Source: JACDER01 sp036394915
GTDB lineage: Bacteria > Actinomycetota > Thermoleophilia > Gaiellales > Gaiellaceae
Assembly (NCBI GenBank): GCA_036394915.1
Contig: DASWEE010000111.1
Span: 1 to 47,394, forward strand
Length of the DNA stretch: 47,394 nucleotides
Reading direction: 5' to 3'
Part shown: positions 36,435-45,415 of the stretch, one piece after another
Layout: every line of letters starts with the position of its first letter
Numbering within the stretch: position 1 is the stretch's first letter
Program-made: the position numbers and the translations under genes
Notes under the pieces: generated by a model
Seen by the model: only the letters and a program-made list of their open reading frames with translations
Told to the model about the DNA's origin: nothing
Databases searched by the model: none

Positions 36435-37850
36435 CTAGGCCACGTCCACCTTGATCACGTTCGTGGAGCCTGGGATGTTGACTGCCGTCCCCGCCGTGAT
36501 CACGACCCGGTCGCCCGCCTCGACGATCTCGCTCTCACGCGCCGCCTCGAGCGACCGTGCCCAGAGGTCTTCGACGTCCCGCGCCTCGCCGATCTCGATC
36601 GGCGTCACTCCCCACTCGATCGCCATCTGCTGGACGGCGTGCCGGTGGTGCGTGATCCCGATGATCGGGCGTCGCGGCCGCAGGCGTGCGACCGCCGAAG
36701 CCGTCCTGCCGGTGAACGTGGGCACCAGGATCGCTTTCGCCCCGACCGCCTCCGCGAGGTCACAGGCCGCGTTGGACATCGCGTTTCCGACCGTCGGCTC
36801 GTCGCTGGCCTCGGGAAGCTGATGGCGGTAGCCGAGGCTCGGCTCGACCGCGCGGGCGATCCGGTCCATGTACTCGATCGATTCGAGCGGGTACTCGCCG
36901 ATCGCCGTCTCTCCCGAGAGCATCAGCGCCGACGAGCCATCGAGGATCGCGTTGGCGACGTCGCTGGCCTCCGCGCGCGTCGGCTCCTGCCGGTGCTCCA
37001 TCGACTCGAGCATCTGGGTCGCGGTGATCACGGGCTTCCCGCGTTCGAGCGACGAGAAGATGATGCGCTTCTGGAGCAGCGGGACGGAGGCGGGCCCGAT
37101 CTCCACGCCGAGATCGCCGCGCGCGACCATGATCGCGTCCGCCTCTGCCACGATCTCCTCGAGCGAGTCGATCGCCTCCGCCTTCTCGATCTTCGCGATC
37201 ACGTGCACCTCGGGATCGACGTCGGCCAGCAGCGTTCGCATCTCGCGCACGTCGTCGGCCGAGCGGACGAACGAGAGGGCGACGAAGTCGACCCCGAGAC
37301 CGAGCGCGAACTCGAGGTCGTCGCGATCCTTCTGGGTTAGCGAAGGGATCGGCACCGGCACCCCGGGGACGTTGACGCCCTTGTGCTCGCTGACGATGCC
37401 GCCTGCAAGCACCGTGCAGCGCGCCCGCCCGTGCTCGACCTCTTCGACCCGCAGGTGGATGTGACCGTCGTCGATCAGGAGGTCGTGACCCGGACGGAGC
37501 ACCTCGCCGAGCACCGCCGGCAGCACCGGCACCTCCCCGTCGCGGCCGGCTCGATCGAAGACGATCACCACCTCGTCGTTGCGCTGGAGCGACAGCGGAT
37601 CGGCGAGGTCGCCGACGCGGAGCTTCGGTCCCTGGAGATCGGCGATGAGGGCGAGCGGCCGTCCGACCTCGTCCTGCGCAGCCCGCACGGCGCGCGCTCG
37701 CTCCGCGTGCTCCTCGGGGGAGCCGTGGGAGAAGTTGAGCCGCGCCGCGTCCATGCCGGAGCGGGCGAGCGCGACGAGGGATTCCGGCGAAGCCGAAGCG
37801 GGGCCGATGGTGGCCACGATCTTCGTCCTGCGCGGCGCGGGTTGCGCCAT
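36435..37850 (-). CDS. pyk: Pyruvate kinase
   Basis: The product is 471 residues, full length. It starts RRTKIVATIGPAS and has SHGSPEEH, the active-site MVARGDLGVEIG, KPVITATQMLESM and AEASDVANAILDGSSALMLSGETA. The C-terminal allosteric domain (about 345-471) is complete. It converts phosphoenolpyruvate and ADP to pyruvate and ATP, the step after enolase, whose gene is next upstream. ATG 37850 follows TAGTCT by 6 nt, so pyk can be transcribed separately. Confidence 0.97.
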   Translation of the reverse strand: MAQPAPRRTKIVATIGPASASPESLVALARSGMDAARLNFSHGSPEEHAERARAVRAAQDEVGRPLALIADLQGPKLRVGDLADPLSLQRNDEVVIVFDRAGRDGEVPVLPAVLGEVLRPGHDLLIDDGHIHLRVEEVEHGRARCTVLAGGIVSEHKGVNVPGVPVPIPSLTQKDRDDLEFALGLGVDFVALSFVRSADDVREMRTLLADVDPEVHVIAKIEKAEAIDSLEEIVAEADAIMVARGDLGVEIGPASVPLLQKRIIFSSLERGKPVITATQMLESMEHRQEPTRAEASDVANAILDGSSALMLSGETAIGEYPLESIEYMDRIARAVEPSLGYRHQLPEASDEPTVGNAMSNAACDLAEAVGAKAILVPTFTGRTASAVARLRPRRPIIGITHHRHAVQQMAIEWGVTPIEIGEARDVEDLWARSLEAARESEIVEAGDRVVITAGTAVNIPGSTNVIKVDVA

Positions 37851-37856
37851 GAACGC

Positions 37857-37862
37857 AGACTA
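37857..37862 (-). promoter_or_regulatory. -10 element of pyk
   Basis: TAGTCT reads on the minus strand, 6 nt before ATG 37850. Leaderless. Confidence 0.5.
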
Positions 37863-38051
37863 GCGCTCGCCCCAGAGGCCGGGCCGAATCGAGCCGAGTC
37901 CGTCTGTGCGCACCCGCGAAGTTCCACTTCCGGCACGAAGCCGTCACCCATGCGTACGACTTTTCGGCTTAGACTCGATTTGGGGAGGCGGGCGGGTTCC
38001 CTCTACTCGCGCGTCTACCTGATAGTCGCGCTCAGGAAGGCGTGAAGCGGG
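37863..38051. other. Gene-free stretch between pyk and the eno remnant
   Basis: With the following repeats this completes a 366-nt gap. No credible ORF or clear hairpin is visible. The minus strand frame entering from the eno remnant stops at 38032. Confidence 0.4.
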
Positions 38052-38118
38052 GAAACGCGTCCCAGCCCGGATACTCGGCCGCGTCTCCGACCTCCTCCTC
38101 GATCCGGAGCAGCTGGTT
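38052..38118 (-). repeat. Duplicated 3' end of the enolase gene
   Basis: These 67 bp are identical to 38240-38306 (inside eno) except at one base. On the minus strand they encode NQLLRIEEEVGDAAEYPGWDAF, against EEELGDAAEYPGWDAF in the real gene, and run on to a stop at 38032 (FPRFTPS). It is a detached second eno C-terminus, separated from eno by the palindromic repeat at 38122-38205. Confidence 0.85.
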
Positions 38119-38121
38119 CAG

Positions 38122-38205
38122 CACGGGGGAACCCATGGTTCCCCCGTGGGCCCCCTCCTTTGCCTCTCGAGATCCGCTGTCGCTGAGCGAGCCGGGCGAA
38201 GCCCG
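38122..38205. repeat. Composite palindromic repeat, copy 3
   Basis: Module A has 12-bp arms (cacgggggaacc, 38122-38133, complement at 38137-38148) around cat and is identical over 27 bp to 17157-17183. CCCCCTCC is at 38151-38158. Module B is cgggc-gaa-gcccg at 38193-38205. The element lies exactly between the eno stop and the duplicated eno 3' end. Confidence 0.78.
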
Positions 38206-38216
38206 CCTCGCGACGG

Positions 38217-39509
38217 CTAGGGACGGGCTGAATACCGAGGAAACGCGTCCCAGCCCGGATACTCGGCCGCGTCTCCGAGCTCCTCCTCGATCCGGAGCAG
38301 CTGGTTGTACTTGGCTACGCGGTCGGTGCGAGACGGTGCTCCGGTCTTGATCTGGCCGGCGTTGGTGGCGACGGCGAGATCGGCGATCGCCGTGTCCTCG
38401 GTCTCGCCCGAACGGTGGGAGATCACCGTCGTGTAGCCGTTCGCGCGGGCCAGCTCGATCACCGCCAGCGTCTCCGTGAGCGTCCCGATCTGGTTGACCT
38501 TGATCAGGATCGAGTTGGCGACGCCCTGCTCGATCCCCTGCCCGAGCCGCTCCACATTCGTCACGAACAGATCGTCGCCGACGAGCTGAAGCCGGTCGCC
38601 GAGACGCTGCGTCAGCGACCGCCACGCCCCCCACTCGTCCTCCGCCAGCCCGTCCTCGATCGACACGAGCGGGTAGCGATCGGCGAGATCGGCGTACAGG
38701 TCGATCATCCCCTCGCCCTCGAACGTCGTCCCGGCCCGCTCGAAGTGGTAGACGCCGTCGCGAAAGAGCTCGGTCGCGGCGGGATCGAGCGCCAGCGCGA
38801 TCCGCTCGCGATGGCCGACGCGCTCCGCGGCCTCGAGCACCGCTTCGATCGCCTCGTCTGCCGACCCGACCTCAGGCGCGAATCCGCCCTCGTCTCCGAC
38901 CCCGGTCGAGAGGCCGCGTTCGTGGAGCACGTTCTTCAGCGAGTGGAAGACCTCGACCGCGATCCGCAGGCCATCCGAGAACGTCTCCGCGCCGCCCGGA
39001 ACGACCATGAACTCCTGCATGTCGAGTGAGTTCTGCGCATGCGCGCCCCCGTTGACGACGTTCAGTATCGGCACCGGCAGCACGCGCGCGCCCACCCCTC
39101 CGACCCAGCGGTACAAGGAGACTCCGGCGTGCGCCGCAGCTGCCTTCGCCGCCGCGAGCGAGCAGCCCAGGACGGCGTTCGCCCCGAGCCTCGCCTTGTT
39201 CGGCGTCCCATCGAGCTCGATCAGCCTCGTGTCGACCTCGCGCTGGTCCTGCGCGTCCAGCCCGCGGACCTCGTCGGCGATCTCGTGCCGCACGTTCCCG
39301 ACGGCCTCCATCACCCCCTTGCCGAGATACACGCGCGGATCGCCGTCGCGAAGCTCGACTGCCTCGAAGCGCCCGGTCGAGGCGCCGGAGGGGACGGCCG
39401 CGCGCCCGAATGCTCCGCCCTCCAGCAGCACGTCGACCTCGACGGTCGGGTTCCCGCGCGAGTCGAGGATCTGCCTCGCGTTGACGTCGGCAATCCGGCT
39501 GCCCGACAC
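38217..39509 (-). CDS. eno: Enolase
   Basis: The product is 430 residues, full length. Markers are ARQILDSRGNPTVEVDV at the N-terminus, SGASTGRFEAVELRDGD, the metal ligands in ALDPAATELF, VSIEDGLAEDEW and QLVGDDLFVTN, the catalytic Lys in NSILIKVNQIGTLTE and SHRSGETED near the C-terminus. It dehydrates 2-phosphoglycerate to phosphoenolpyruvate. The GTG start makes a TAGTG overlap with mazG. The 3' end has been partly duplicated downstream, but the gene itself looks intact (ending FPRYSARP). Confidence 0.97.
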   Translation of the reverse strand: MSGSRIADVNARQILDSRGNPTVEVDVLLEGGAFGRAAVPSGASTGRFEAVELRDGDPRVYLGKGVMEAVGNVRHEIADEVRGLDAQDQREVDTRLIELDGTPNKARLGANAVLGCSLAAAKAAAAHAGVSLYRWVGGVGARVLPVPILNVVNGGAHAQNSLDMQEFMVVPGGAETFSDGLRIAVEVFHSLKNVLHERGLSTGVGDEGGFAPEVGSADEAIEAVLEAAERVGHRERIALALDPAATELFRDGVYHFERAGTTFEGEGMIDLYADLADRYPLVSIEDGLAEDEWGAWRSLTQRLGDRLQLVGDDLFVTNVERLGQGIEQGVANSILIKVNQIGTLTETLAVIELARANGYTTVISHRSGETEDTAIADLAVATNAGQIKTGAPSRTDRVAKYNQLLRIEEELGDAAEYPGWDAFPRYSARP

Positions 39510-40273
39510 TACTCCCGTTCCTTCGCGCGGTCGAAGTAGCGATCCTGCTCCTGGAGCGGCAGCTCGACGAAGCGCGCTCCCTCAGCCTCGGCCAGCCGCT
39601 CGGCCTTCTCCACCCGCGCCACGAAGCGCTGCGTCGCGCGCCGCAGCTCGAGCTCGGGGTCGACGCTCAGGCGCCGGGCGACGTTGACGCAGGCAAACAA
39701 CAGGTCGCCGACCTCCTCGGCCTGTCGCTGCGCCGAGCCGTCGAGCTCGGCCTTGAGCTCCTCGAGCTCATCCTCCAGGTCGGCGAGCGCGCCGGCCAGG
39801 TCAGGATACTCGAACCCGATCGCAGCCGCCCGCAGCTGCACCTTGCGGGCATACAGCAGCGCGGGGAGAGCCTCGGGCACGTGGTGGAAGACACCTTCCC
39901 GCGCCTCCTGCTCGCGCTTGATCTTCTCCCAGTTCGCCTTCACCCGCGCCGGGGTGTCCGCCTCGACGTCGCCGAACACGTGCGGATGGCGGCGGACCAG
40001 CTTCTCGTGGATCAGCCGCGCGGCGCGCTCGAGATCACCAGAGCCCTTCTCCTCGAGCAGAAGCGCCAGGAAGTAGACCTGGAAGAGGAGGTCGCCGAGC
40101 TCATCCAGCAGCTTGCCGTCGTCGTCGGCCAGCGCGGCATCCGCTACCTCGTACGCCTCCTCGACCGTGTGCGGAACGATCGTGCGTGCGGTCTGCTCGC
40201 GATCCCAGGGGCAATCGCGGCGTAGCCGCTCGGTCAGCTCCTGGAGCTCGAGCAGCGCCTCGGCCAGCGCCAC
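39509..40273 (-). CDS. mazG: MazG family nucleoside triphosphate pyrophosphohydrolase
   Basis: The product is 254 residues from GTG 40273 (VALAEALLELQELTERLR). Both MazG modules are present. The first has CPWDREQT, EEAYEVADA and ELGDLLFQVYF; the second has EELKAELD, EEVGDLLFACVNVARRL and a C-terminal ERLAEAEG. The paired Glu/Asp helices bind Mg2+. It hydrolyses non-canonical or excess NTPs. The longer frame to 40411 overlaps the SurA-like gene and is unlikely. Confidence 0.93.
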   Translation of the reverse strand: MALAEALLELQELTERLRRDCPWDREQTARTIVPHTVEEAYEVADAALADDDGKLLDELGDLLFQVYFLALLLEEKGSGDLERAARLIHEKLVRRHPHVFGDVEADTPARVKANWEKIKREQEAREGVFHHVPEALPALLYARKVQLRAAAIGFEYPDLAGALADLEDELEELKAELDGSAQRQAEEVGDLLFACVNVARRLSVDPELELRRATQRFVARVEKAERLAEAEGARFVELPLQEQDRYFDRAKERE

Positions 40274-40278
40274 GCGTG

Positions 40279-41364
40279 CTAGCCCGTTGTAGTCGCGGCC
40301 GTCGTCGCGGGAACCGTGGTGCCGGACGTCGTCGAGGTCGTCGACGTCGACGTGGGCGTGAAGCCCTTCCCGTAGCTGACGTGGAACTGCTTCTTGATGT
40401 CGTTGACCCACTTGGCCATCTTCTCCTGCTTTCGCTGCTGGAGAAGCTGCTGCTTGATCGCAGTCTTCACCTGGCTGAGCGGCGTCGTGGAGGCGGGGAT
40501 GGTCTTCGTGATCGGCATGATGATGTGGTAACCGTACGTCGTCTTGACCGGGTGGGAGAACGTCCCCACACCGAGCAGGAATGCCGTCTGGTCAAACGTC
40601 GGGACGGTCTGCCCGCGCGTGATCGTGAGCTTCCCGCCCTGGCTCGCCGAGCCGGTATCGCCGGAGTACTTCTTCGCGAGCGCGGCGAAGTCCGCGCCGC
40701 CCTTGAGCTCGTTGTAGAGCTTGTCGGCGAATGCCTTGGCAGCCACATCGGACCGGCACTTGACGCCGCCGGGGGTGTTCGGGCCGCAGACCGAGATCAG
40801 GATGTGGCGAACGGTCCGGCTCTCCGCTTGCTGGTACTGCGACAGGTGGGCCTTGTAGTAGTCCGCGACGTCCTTGGGGGTGACCTTGACGTCCGCCGTC
40901 ACCTTGTCGTAGAGCTTCGTCGAGATCAGCTGGTCCTTGATGTCGGCATCGACCTCGTCCTGCGTGAGGCCCTGGGACTTGAGCTGCTTCTGATAGGCCG
41001 CGTCGCTGCCCTTGAAGAACTGCTTCTTGATCTGGACGAGCTTGGCGTCGATGTCCTTCTGCGTGATCGTGATCCCCATCTTCTGCGCCTCCTGGGCGAA
41101 CTCGGCGCGCTGGACGAGGAAGTCGACGGCCTGGCTCTTGATCCGGTCGTAGTCGGCCGTGCCGACTTTGGGGAACGTCTGCTTCTGGGTCTTGTAGCTC
41201 TGCTTGGCGCGGGAGATCAGATTGTCGAACTGGGCCTTCGTGATCGTCACGCTGCCGACCTTCGCGACATCGTCCCCGGACAGGCTGCTGCCGCCGCCAC
41301 AACCGGCGGCTGCGAGCCCGATCAGGACAACCGGGAGGAGAAGGAAAAAACGGATATTCCTCAT
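40279..41364 (-). CDS. SurA/PrsA-like peptidyl-prolyl isomerase lipoprotein
   Basis: The product is 361 residues from ATG 41364. The signal peptide ends in a lipobox (LAAAGC, Cys22). A SurA_N-type helical domain (about 30-190) precedes a parvulin domain (about 205-310) with RHILISV, FAALAKKYSGDTGSASQGGKL and YGYHIIM. A Ser/Thr-rich tail (TSTSTTSTTSG) follows. It should fold exported proteins at the outer face of the membrane. The gap to the mazG start is 5 nt, and it lies 28 nt downstream of mfd. Confidence 0.93.
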   Translation of the reverse strand: MRNIRFFLLLPVVLIGLAAAGCGGGSSLSGDDVAKVGSVTITKAQFDNLISRAKQSYKTQKQTFPKVGTADYDRIKSQAVDFLVQRAEFAQEAQKMGITITQKDIDAKLVQIKKQFFKGSDAAYQKQLKSQGLTQDEVDADIKDQLISTKLYDKVTADVKVTPKDVADYYKAHLSQYQQAESRTVRHILISVCGPNTPGGVKCRSDVAAKAFADKLYNELKGGADFAALAKKYSGDTGSASQGGKLTITRGQTVPTFDQTAFLLGVGTFSHPVKTTYGYHIIMPITKTIPASTTPLSQVKTAIKQQLLQQRKQEKMAKWVNDIKKQFHVSYGKGFTPTSTSTTSTTSGTTVPATTAATTTG

Positions 41365-41392
41365 GGAAAAAGCGCCACGTGCAGCGGACGCG

Positions 41393-44300
41393 TCACGCTG
41401 CCTGGCGCGCCTCGAGTATAGCATCGACCAGAGAGACCGCCGCGCGGAAACCGTCACCTTCCGGACCGCCCGCGTCCCTGAGCGAGACCTCCTGTTTGGA
41501 CGTCGTGTAGACCGCCGTCTCGACCCTCCGGCGGAGATCGCCGAGCTCCTGCGAGCCGAGGACGAGCGGGCCGACCGTCGCCCGGCCGCCGCGGAAGACG
41601 AGGTAGTCCGCCCCGATTCTGGCCAGCTTCAGCTTCGCCTCCTGGATCGAGAACAGGTTCTCGACCGGCTCCGGCAGCGGCCCGTAGCGATCCTCGGTCG
41701 CGGCCTGCAGCTCGCGCAGCTCGTCCTCCGACTCGGCCAGTGCGATCCTCCGGTGCAGGTCGATCTTCAGCGCCTCGGAGGGGATGTACGCCGAGGGGAC
41801 GTAGGCGTCCACGCGCGCGTCGACGCGGACGGGCCGCGCCGCCGGCCGCCGCTGCCCCGAGAGCTCGGCGACGGCCTCGGCCAGGAGCTCGACGTAGAGC
41901 TCGAAGCCGACCGCGGCGACGTGCCCCGACTGCTCCGCGCCGAGCAGCTCGCCGGCCCCGCGGATCTCGAGGTCGCGCATCGCGATCGCGAAGCCGGCAC
42001 CCAGCTCCGTGTGGTCGGCGAGCGTCGCCAGCCGGGCCCGCGCCTCGGGAGTCAGCTCACGCGAGTCGGGATAGAACAGGTGCGCGTGCGCGAGAACATC
42101 CGAGCGGCCGACGCGGCCGCGGATCTGGTACAGCTGGGCCAGCCCGAGCAGATCCGACCGCTCGATCACGAGCGTGTTCGCCTGCGGGATGTCGAGCCCC
42201 GACTCGATGATCGTGGTCGAGACGAGCACGTCGGCGTCACCGCTCAGGAAGGCGAGCATCTTCTCCTCGAGCTCGCGCTCGCGCATCTTCCCGTGCGCGA
42301 CCACGAAGCGCAGGCGCGGACAGAGCTGCTGGAGCTTGCGGGCGGCCTCCTCGATCGTCTCGACCCGGTTGTGCAGGTAGAAGGACTGCCCACCGCGGGC
42401 GTGCTCGCGCTCGAGCGCGGCGGTGACGAGCTCCTCGTCGTACTCGCCGACGGACGTCCGGATCGCGCGGCGCCCCTCCGGAGGAGTCTCGATCACCGAG
42501 ATGTCCCGCAGCCCGGAGAGGGACATGTGCAGCGTGCGTGGGATCGGCGTCGCCGACAGCGCGAGCACGTCCACCTCGAGACGAAGCGACCGCAGCAGCT
42601 CCTTCTGCCTGACGCCGAAGCGCTGCTCCTCGTCGAGGACGACGAGGCCGAGGCTCTTGGGAATGACGTCGCGGGAGAGCAGCCGGTGCGTTCCGATCAG
42701 AACCTCCACCTTCCCCTCGGCGAAATCCCGGAGCGCGGCCTTCTGCTCGGCCGGCCGGCGCAGCCGCGAGACCATCTCGACCCGCACCGGAAACTCCCGG
42801 TAGCGCTCGCGGAAGGTGTTGAAGTGCTGCTGCGCGAGGACGGTCGTCGGCACCAGGATCAGTGTTTGCTTTCCGTTCAGGGCGACCGCGAACGCCGCGC
42901 GGACGGCAACCTCGGTCTTGCCGAAGCCGACGTCCCCGCACACGAGCCGGTCCATCGGGTGCGGTGCCTCGAGATCCTCCTTCACCGCCTCGATCGCCCG
43001 CTGTTGGTCCTCCGTCTCGCGATAGGGAAACTCGGCCTCGAGCCGCTCGAGCCAATCGCTCGAGAGCTCGAACGCGATTCCGGGCGCGGTCTGCCGCCGC
43101 GCGTACAGCGCCACGAGCTCCCCGGCCAGCTCATGCACGCTCGCGCGCGCGCGTGACTTGAGCAGCTGCCATGCGCGGCCGCCGAGCTTGGACAGCGCCG
43201 GCGCCCGGGCGTCCGCACCGATGTAGCGGGAGACCTTGCCGATCTGCTCGTGCGGGACGTAGAGCCGGTCGTCGCCGCGGAACGCGAGCTGGAGGTAGTC
43301 GCGTGTGACTCCCGCCACCTCCCGCGTCTCGAAGCCGAGCAGCCGGCCGACGCCATGGTCCTCGTGGACGACGTGATCGCCCGTGCGCAGGTCGGCGAAC
43401 GACTGCAACGCACGGCCGAGGCGCGCGTCGGCACGCGGCGGCCGCTTGCGGAAGACCTGCGTGTCCGGAAGCAGGACCAGCCCGAGCTCGCGCCAGACGA
43501 AGCCACGGCGGGCCGGGGCGACGGCGAACAGGAGGTCGGGCTCGGCCGGGAACGGCTCCCCTTGCTCGAGCAGGCGGGCGTCCACCCGGCGGAGGAGGTT
43601 CTTCGTGCGAAGGGCCTCGCCTGGGTGCGGGAAGGCCACGACCACCCGCTGACCGGAGCGGACGAAGGCGTTCAGCTCGTTTTCGGCCTCCGAGAGCCCC
43701 CGAGCGGCGATCGCAGGCCGCTGGGCCTCGAAGGTGAACGGCTGGCCCGCAGGCAGCGGCTCGAGCTCGGTCGCTCCGGCGAACGAGAGATCGGCTTCGA
43801 GCTCCTCCTCCCAGACGCGCTCGACCTCGCGCGGCTCCCAGACGAAGTCCGGGATCCCAGGAAGCGGCGGCACCAGATCGGCCGGAACGGGAGGCGGCCC
43901 GTCGTCGGAAAGCCTCGCTTCGACGAGGTCGAGCCGCCGCTCGGCGGCCGGGTAGACCAGCGCCGATTCGAGCGGGCGCAGGGCGCGCTGGGTGAAGGGG
44001 GAGAACGCGCGGATCCCTTCGATCTCGTCCCCGAACAGCTCGATCCGCAGCGGCTCCCGGCCCGTGGAGGGGAAGACGTCGACGATGCCGCCGCGGACGG
44101 CGAACTGGCCTCGTTCCTCGACCCGCTCGGCACGCTCGTAGCCTGCGAGCGCCAGGTGCTCGGCGAGCCGGTCGATGCCGGGCTCGTCGCCGACCGAGAG
44201 CCGAAGCGGCTCCGGCCGCGCGCCGGGCGGAGGCAGGCCCTCCGCGAGCGCGGCGGCAGATGCGCAGACGAGGCCCCTGGCCGCGAGCACGTCGAGGGCC

Positions 44301-44611
44301 CGCGCGCGCTCGCCGACGAGGTGAGGCGGCGGCTCGAGCCCCGATTCCCAGCGGACGCCACGGCTGGGAAACAAGGCAGCGTGCTCGGGACCGAGGAACC
44401 AGCCGGCCGCCTCGGCGGCGTCACCGGCGTCCGCGTCGTCGGGAAGGAGGCAGACAAGCGGGCGCGCGAGCTCCTCGTGGAGCGCAGCCAGCAGGAGGGG
44501 CAGGATCGGGTCGGAGACGCGGGCGCGCGTCGGCAGCGCCTCCGCGAAGGCGCGGAACCGCTCGCTCGCGCGAAGCTGGTCGACGAATGGGTGCAGTACT
44601 GGCTGGTCCAT
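41393..44611 (-). CDS. mfd: Transcription-repair coupling factor
   Basis: The product is 1072 residues. The N-terminal UvrB-homology region, the RNA-polymerase-interaction domain (about 415-480; GDHVVHEDHGVGRLLGFE) and the helicase motor are present: GDVGFGKTEVA (Walker A), VLIGTHRLLS, LDEEQRFGV (DEEQ box), SATPIPRTLHMSLSG, then DVLVSTTIIESGLDIPQANTL and QIRGRVGRSD. The C-terminal TRCF domain is present. It displaces stalled polymerase and recruits UvrA. A TAAACT sequence about 40 nt upstream may be its -10. Confidence 0.97.
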   Translation of the reverse strand: MDQPVLHPFVDQLRASERFRAFAEALPTRARVSDPILPLLLAALHEELARPLVCLLPDDADAGDAAEAAGWFLGPEHAALFPSRGVRWESGLEPPPHLVGERARALDVLAARGLVCASAAALAEGLPPPGARPEPLRLSVGDEPGIDRLAEHLALAGYERAERVEERGQFAVRGGIVDVFPSTGREPLRIELFGDEIEGIRAFSPFTQRALRPLESALVYPAAERRLDLVEARLSDDGPPPVPADLVPPLPGIPDFVWEPREVERVWEEELEADLSFAGATELEPLPAGQPFTFEAQRPAIAARGLSEAENELNAFVRSGQRVVVAFPHPGEALRTKNLLRRVDARLLEQGEPFPAEPDLLFAVAPARRGFVWRELGLVLLPDTQVFRKRPPRADARLGRALQSFADLRTGDHVVHEDHGVGRLLGFETREVAGVTRDYLQLAFRGDDRLYVPHEQIGKVSRYIGADARAPALSKLGGRAWQLLKSRARASVHELAGELVALYARRQTAPGIAFELSSDWLERLEAEFPYRETEDQQRAIEAVKEDLEAPHPMDRLVCGDVGFGKTEVAVRAAFAVALNGKQTLILVPTTVLAQQHFNTFRERYREFPVRVEMVSRLRRPAEQKAALRDFAEGKVEVLIGTHRLLSRDVIPKSLGLVVLDEEQRFGVRQKELLRSLRLEVDVLALSATPIPRTLHMSLSGLRDISVIETPPEGRRAIRTSVGEYDEELVTAALEREHARGGQSFYLHNRVETIEEAARKLQQLCPRLRFVVAHGKMRERELEEKMLAFLSGDADVLVSTTIIESGLDIPQANTLVIERSDLLGLAQLYQIRGRVGRSDVLAHAHLFYPDSRELTPEARARLATLADHTELGAGFAIAMRDLEIRGAGELLGAEQSGHVAAVGFELYVELLAEAVAELSGQRRPAARPVRVDARVDAYVPSAYIPSEALKIDLHRRIALAESEDELRELQAATEDRYGPLPEPVENLFSIQEAKLKLARIGADYLVFRGGRATVGPLVLGSQELGDLRRRVETAVYTTSKQEVSLRDAGGPEGDGFRAAVSLVDAILEARQAA

Positions 44612-44655
44612 GCAGAACGACGGAACACCGGGTTCCGCGGGGTCAAGTTTAGCCC

Positions 44656-45252
44656 TCAGTTGAAGCGCGACTGGGCCTGTTCGAGGCCCTCAGCGGCCAC
44701 GACTTCGACCGCGTCTGCGGCGCGCGAAACGAGCGCGTCGACATCCGTTTCCGGGTCGAACCGGGAGAGCACGTAGTCGGACACCGGCCGCCTGTCGCCG
44801 CGCCCGGGCCGGCCAATGCCGATCCGCAGCCGCAGGAAGTCCTGCGTCCCGAGCGCCTGCGCGATCGAGCGCAGCCCGTTGTGGCCCGCCAGGCCGCCGC
44901 CCGCGCGCGCCTGCAGCCGGCCTTCCTCGAGATCGACGTCGTCGTGGACGACGAGCAGCGAGGACGCGGGAACCTTGAAGAAGCGCGCCGCCCCTGCGAT
45001 CGAGCGCCCGGACTCGTTCATATAGGTCTCGGGCTTCAGGAGCGCGATCCGCGCCTCGCCGAGCCGCGCCTGCGCGAGCCGGCCGGAGAACTTGGAGCGG
45101 AACGAGGCGCCCAGACGCTCTGCGAGCTCGTCGACGACGAGCCAACCGATGTTGTGCCGCGTGCGTTCGTACTCGCGGCCGGGGTTTCCAAGTCCTGCAA
45201 CGAGCAGATCGAGCGTCGGGGCATGATCGTGGCCCCGACGGAGGAAGCGCAT
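44656..45252 (-). CDS. pth: Peptidyl-tRNA hydrolase
   Basis: The product is 198 residues from ATG 45252. The bacterial Pth signatures are VAGLGNPGREYERTRHNIGW (catalytic His), LLKPETYMNESG, VVHDDVDLEEGRLQ (catalytic Asp) and GGGLAGHNGLRSI. It hydrolyses peptidyl-tRNA released during translation. It lies between rplY and mfd, as in many bacteria (rplY-pth pairing). The upstream gap holds a long palindromic element. Confidence 0.96.
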   Translation of the reverse strand: MRFLRRGHDHAPTLDLLVAGLGNPGREYERTRHNIGWLVVDELAERLGASFRSKFSGRLAQARLGEARIALLKPETYMNESGRSIAGAARFFKVPASSLLVVHDDVDLEEGRLQARAGGGLAGHNGLRSIAQALGTQDFLRLRIGIGRPGRGDRRPVSDYVLSRFDPETDVDALVSRAADAVEVVAAEGLEQAQSRFN

Positions 45253-45281
45253 CAGTGGGTCGCCCGGTGGCGCTGGTGGAA

Positions 45282-45389
45282 TTCTGGGGCGCGAGCAGCA
45301 AGCCAGGCAAGGACGCAGGGAGCGCCCGTATTGGCCAATACGGGCGCGACTGAGGACGCCGCATAGCGCAGTCTGATCGCGGTCCAGAA
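45282..45389. other. 108-nt imperfect palindrome between pth and rplY
   Basis: The core is a 26-bp perfect palindrome (arm gcgcccgtattgg, 45322-45334, complement to 45347). Pairing resumes outward as CAG/CTG, cgcga/tcgcg and ttctgg (45282-45287) with ccagaa (45384-45389), with asymmetric internal loops. GGACGC occurs in both arms (45311 and 45354). It has no ORF. It may be a transcribed hairpin in the rplY-pth mRNA or a repeat-type element. Confidence 0.6.
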
Positions 45390-45415
45390 ACCGGCGTGCG
45401 CCGCCGGGCGATCCA

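Noticed and set aside
38032..38634. 200-residue minus-strand ORF joining the eno interior, the repeat and the duplicated eno end
   Set aside because: Its upper part is an out-of-frame reading of eno; only the last residues match enolase, as a duplicated fragment without its own start.
45282..45389. tRNA or known riboswitch between pth and rplY
   Set aside because: There is no cloverleaf, T-loop GTTCGA sequence or conserved riboswitch core; the pairing is one long hairpin.
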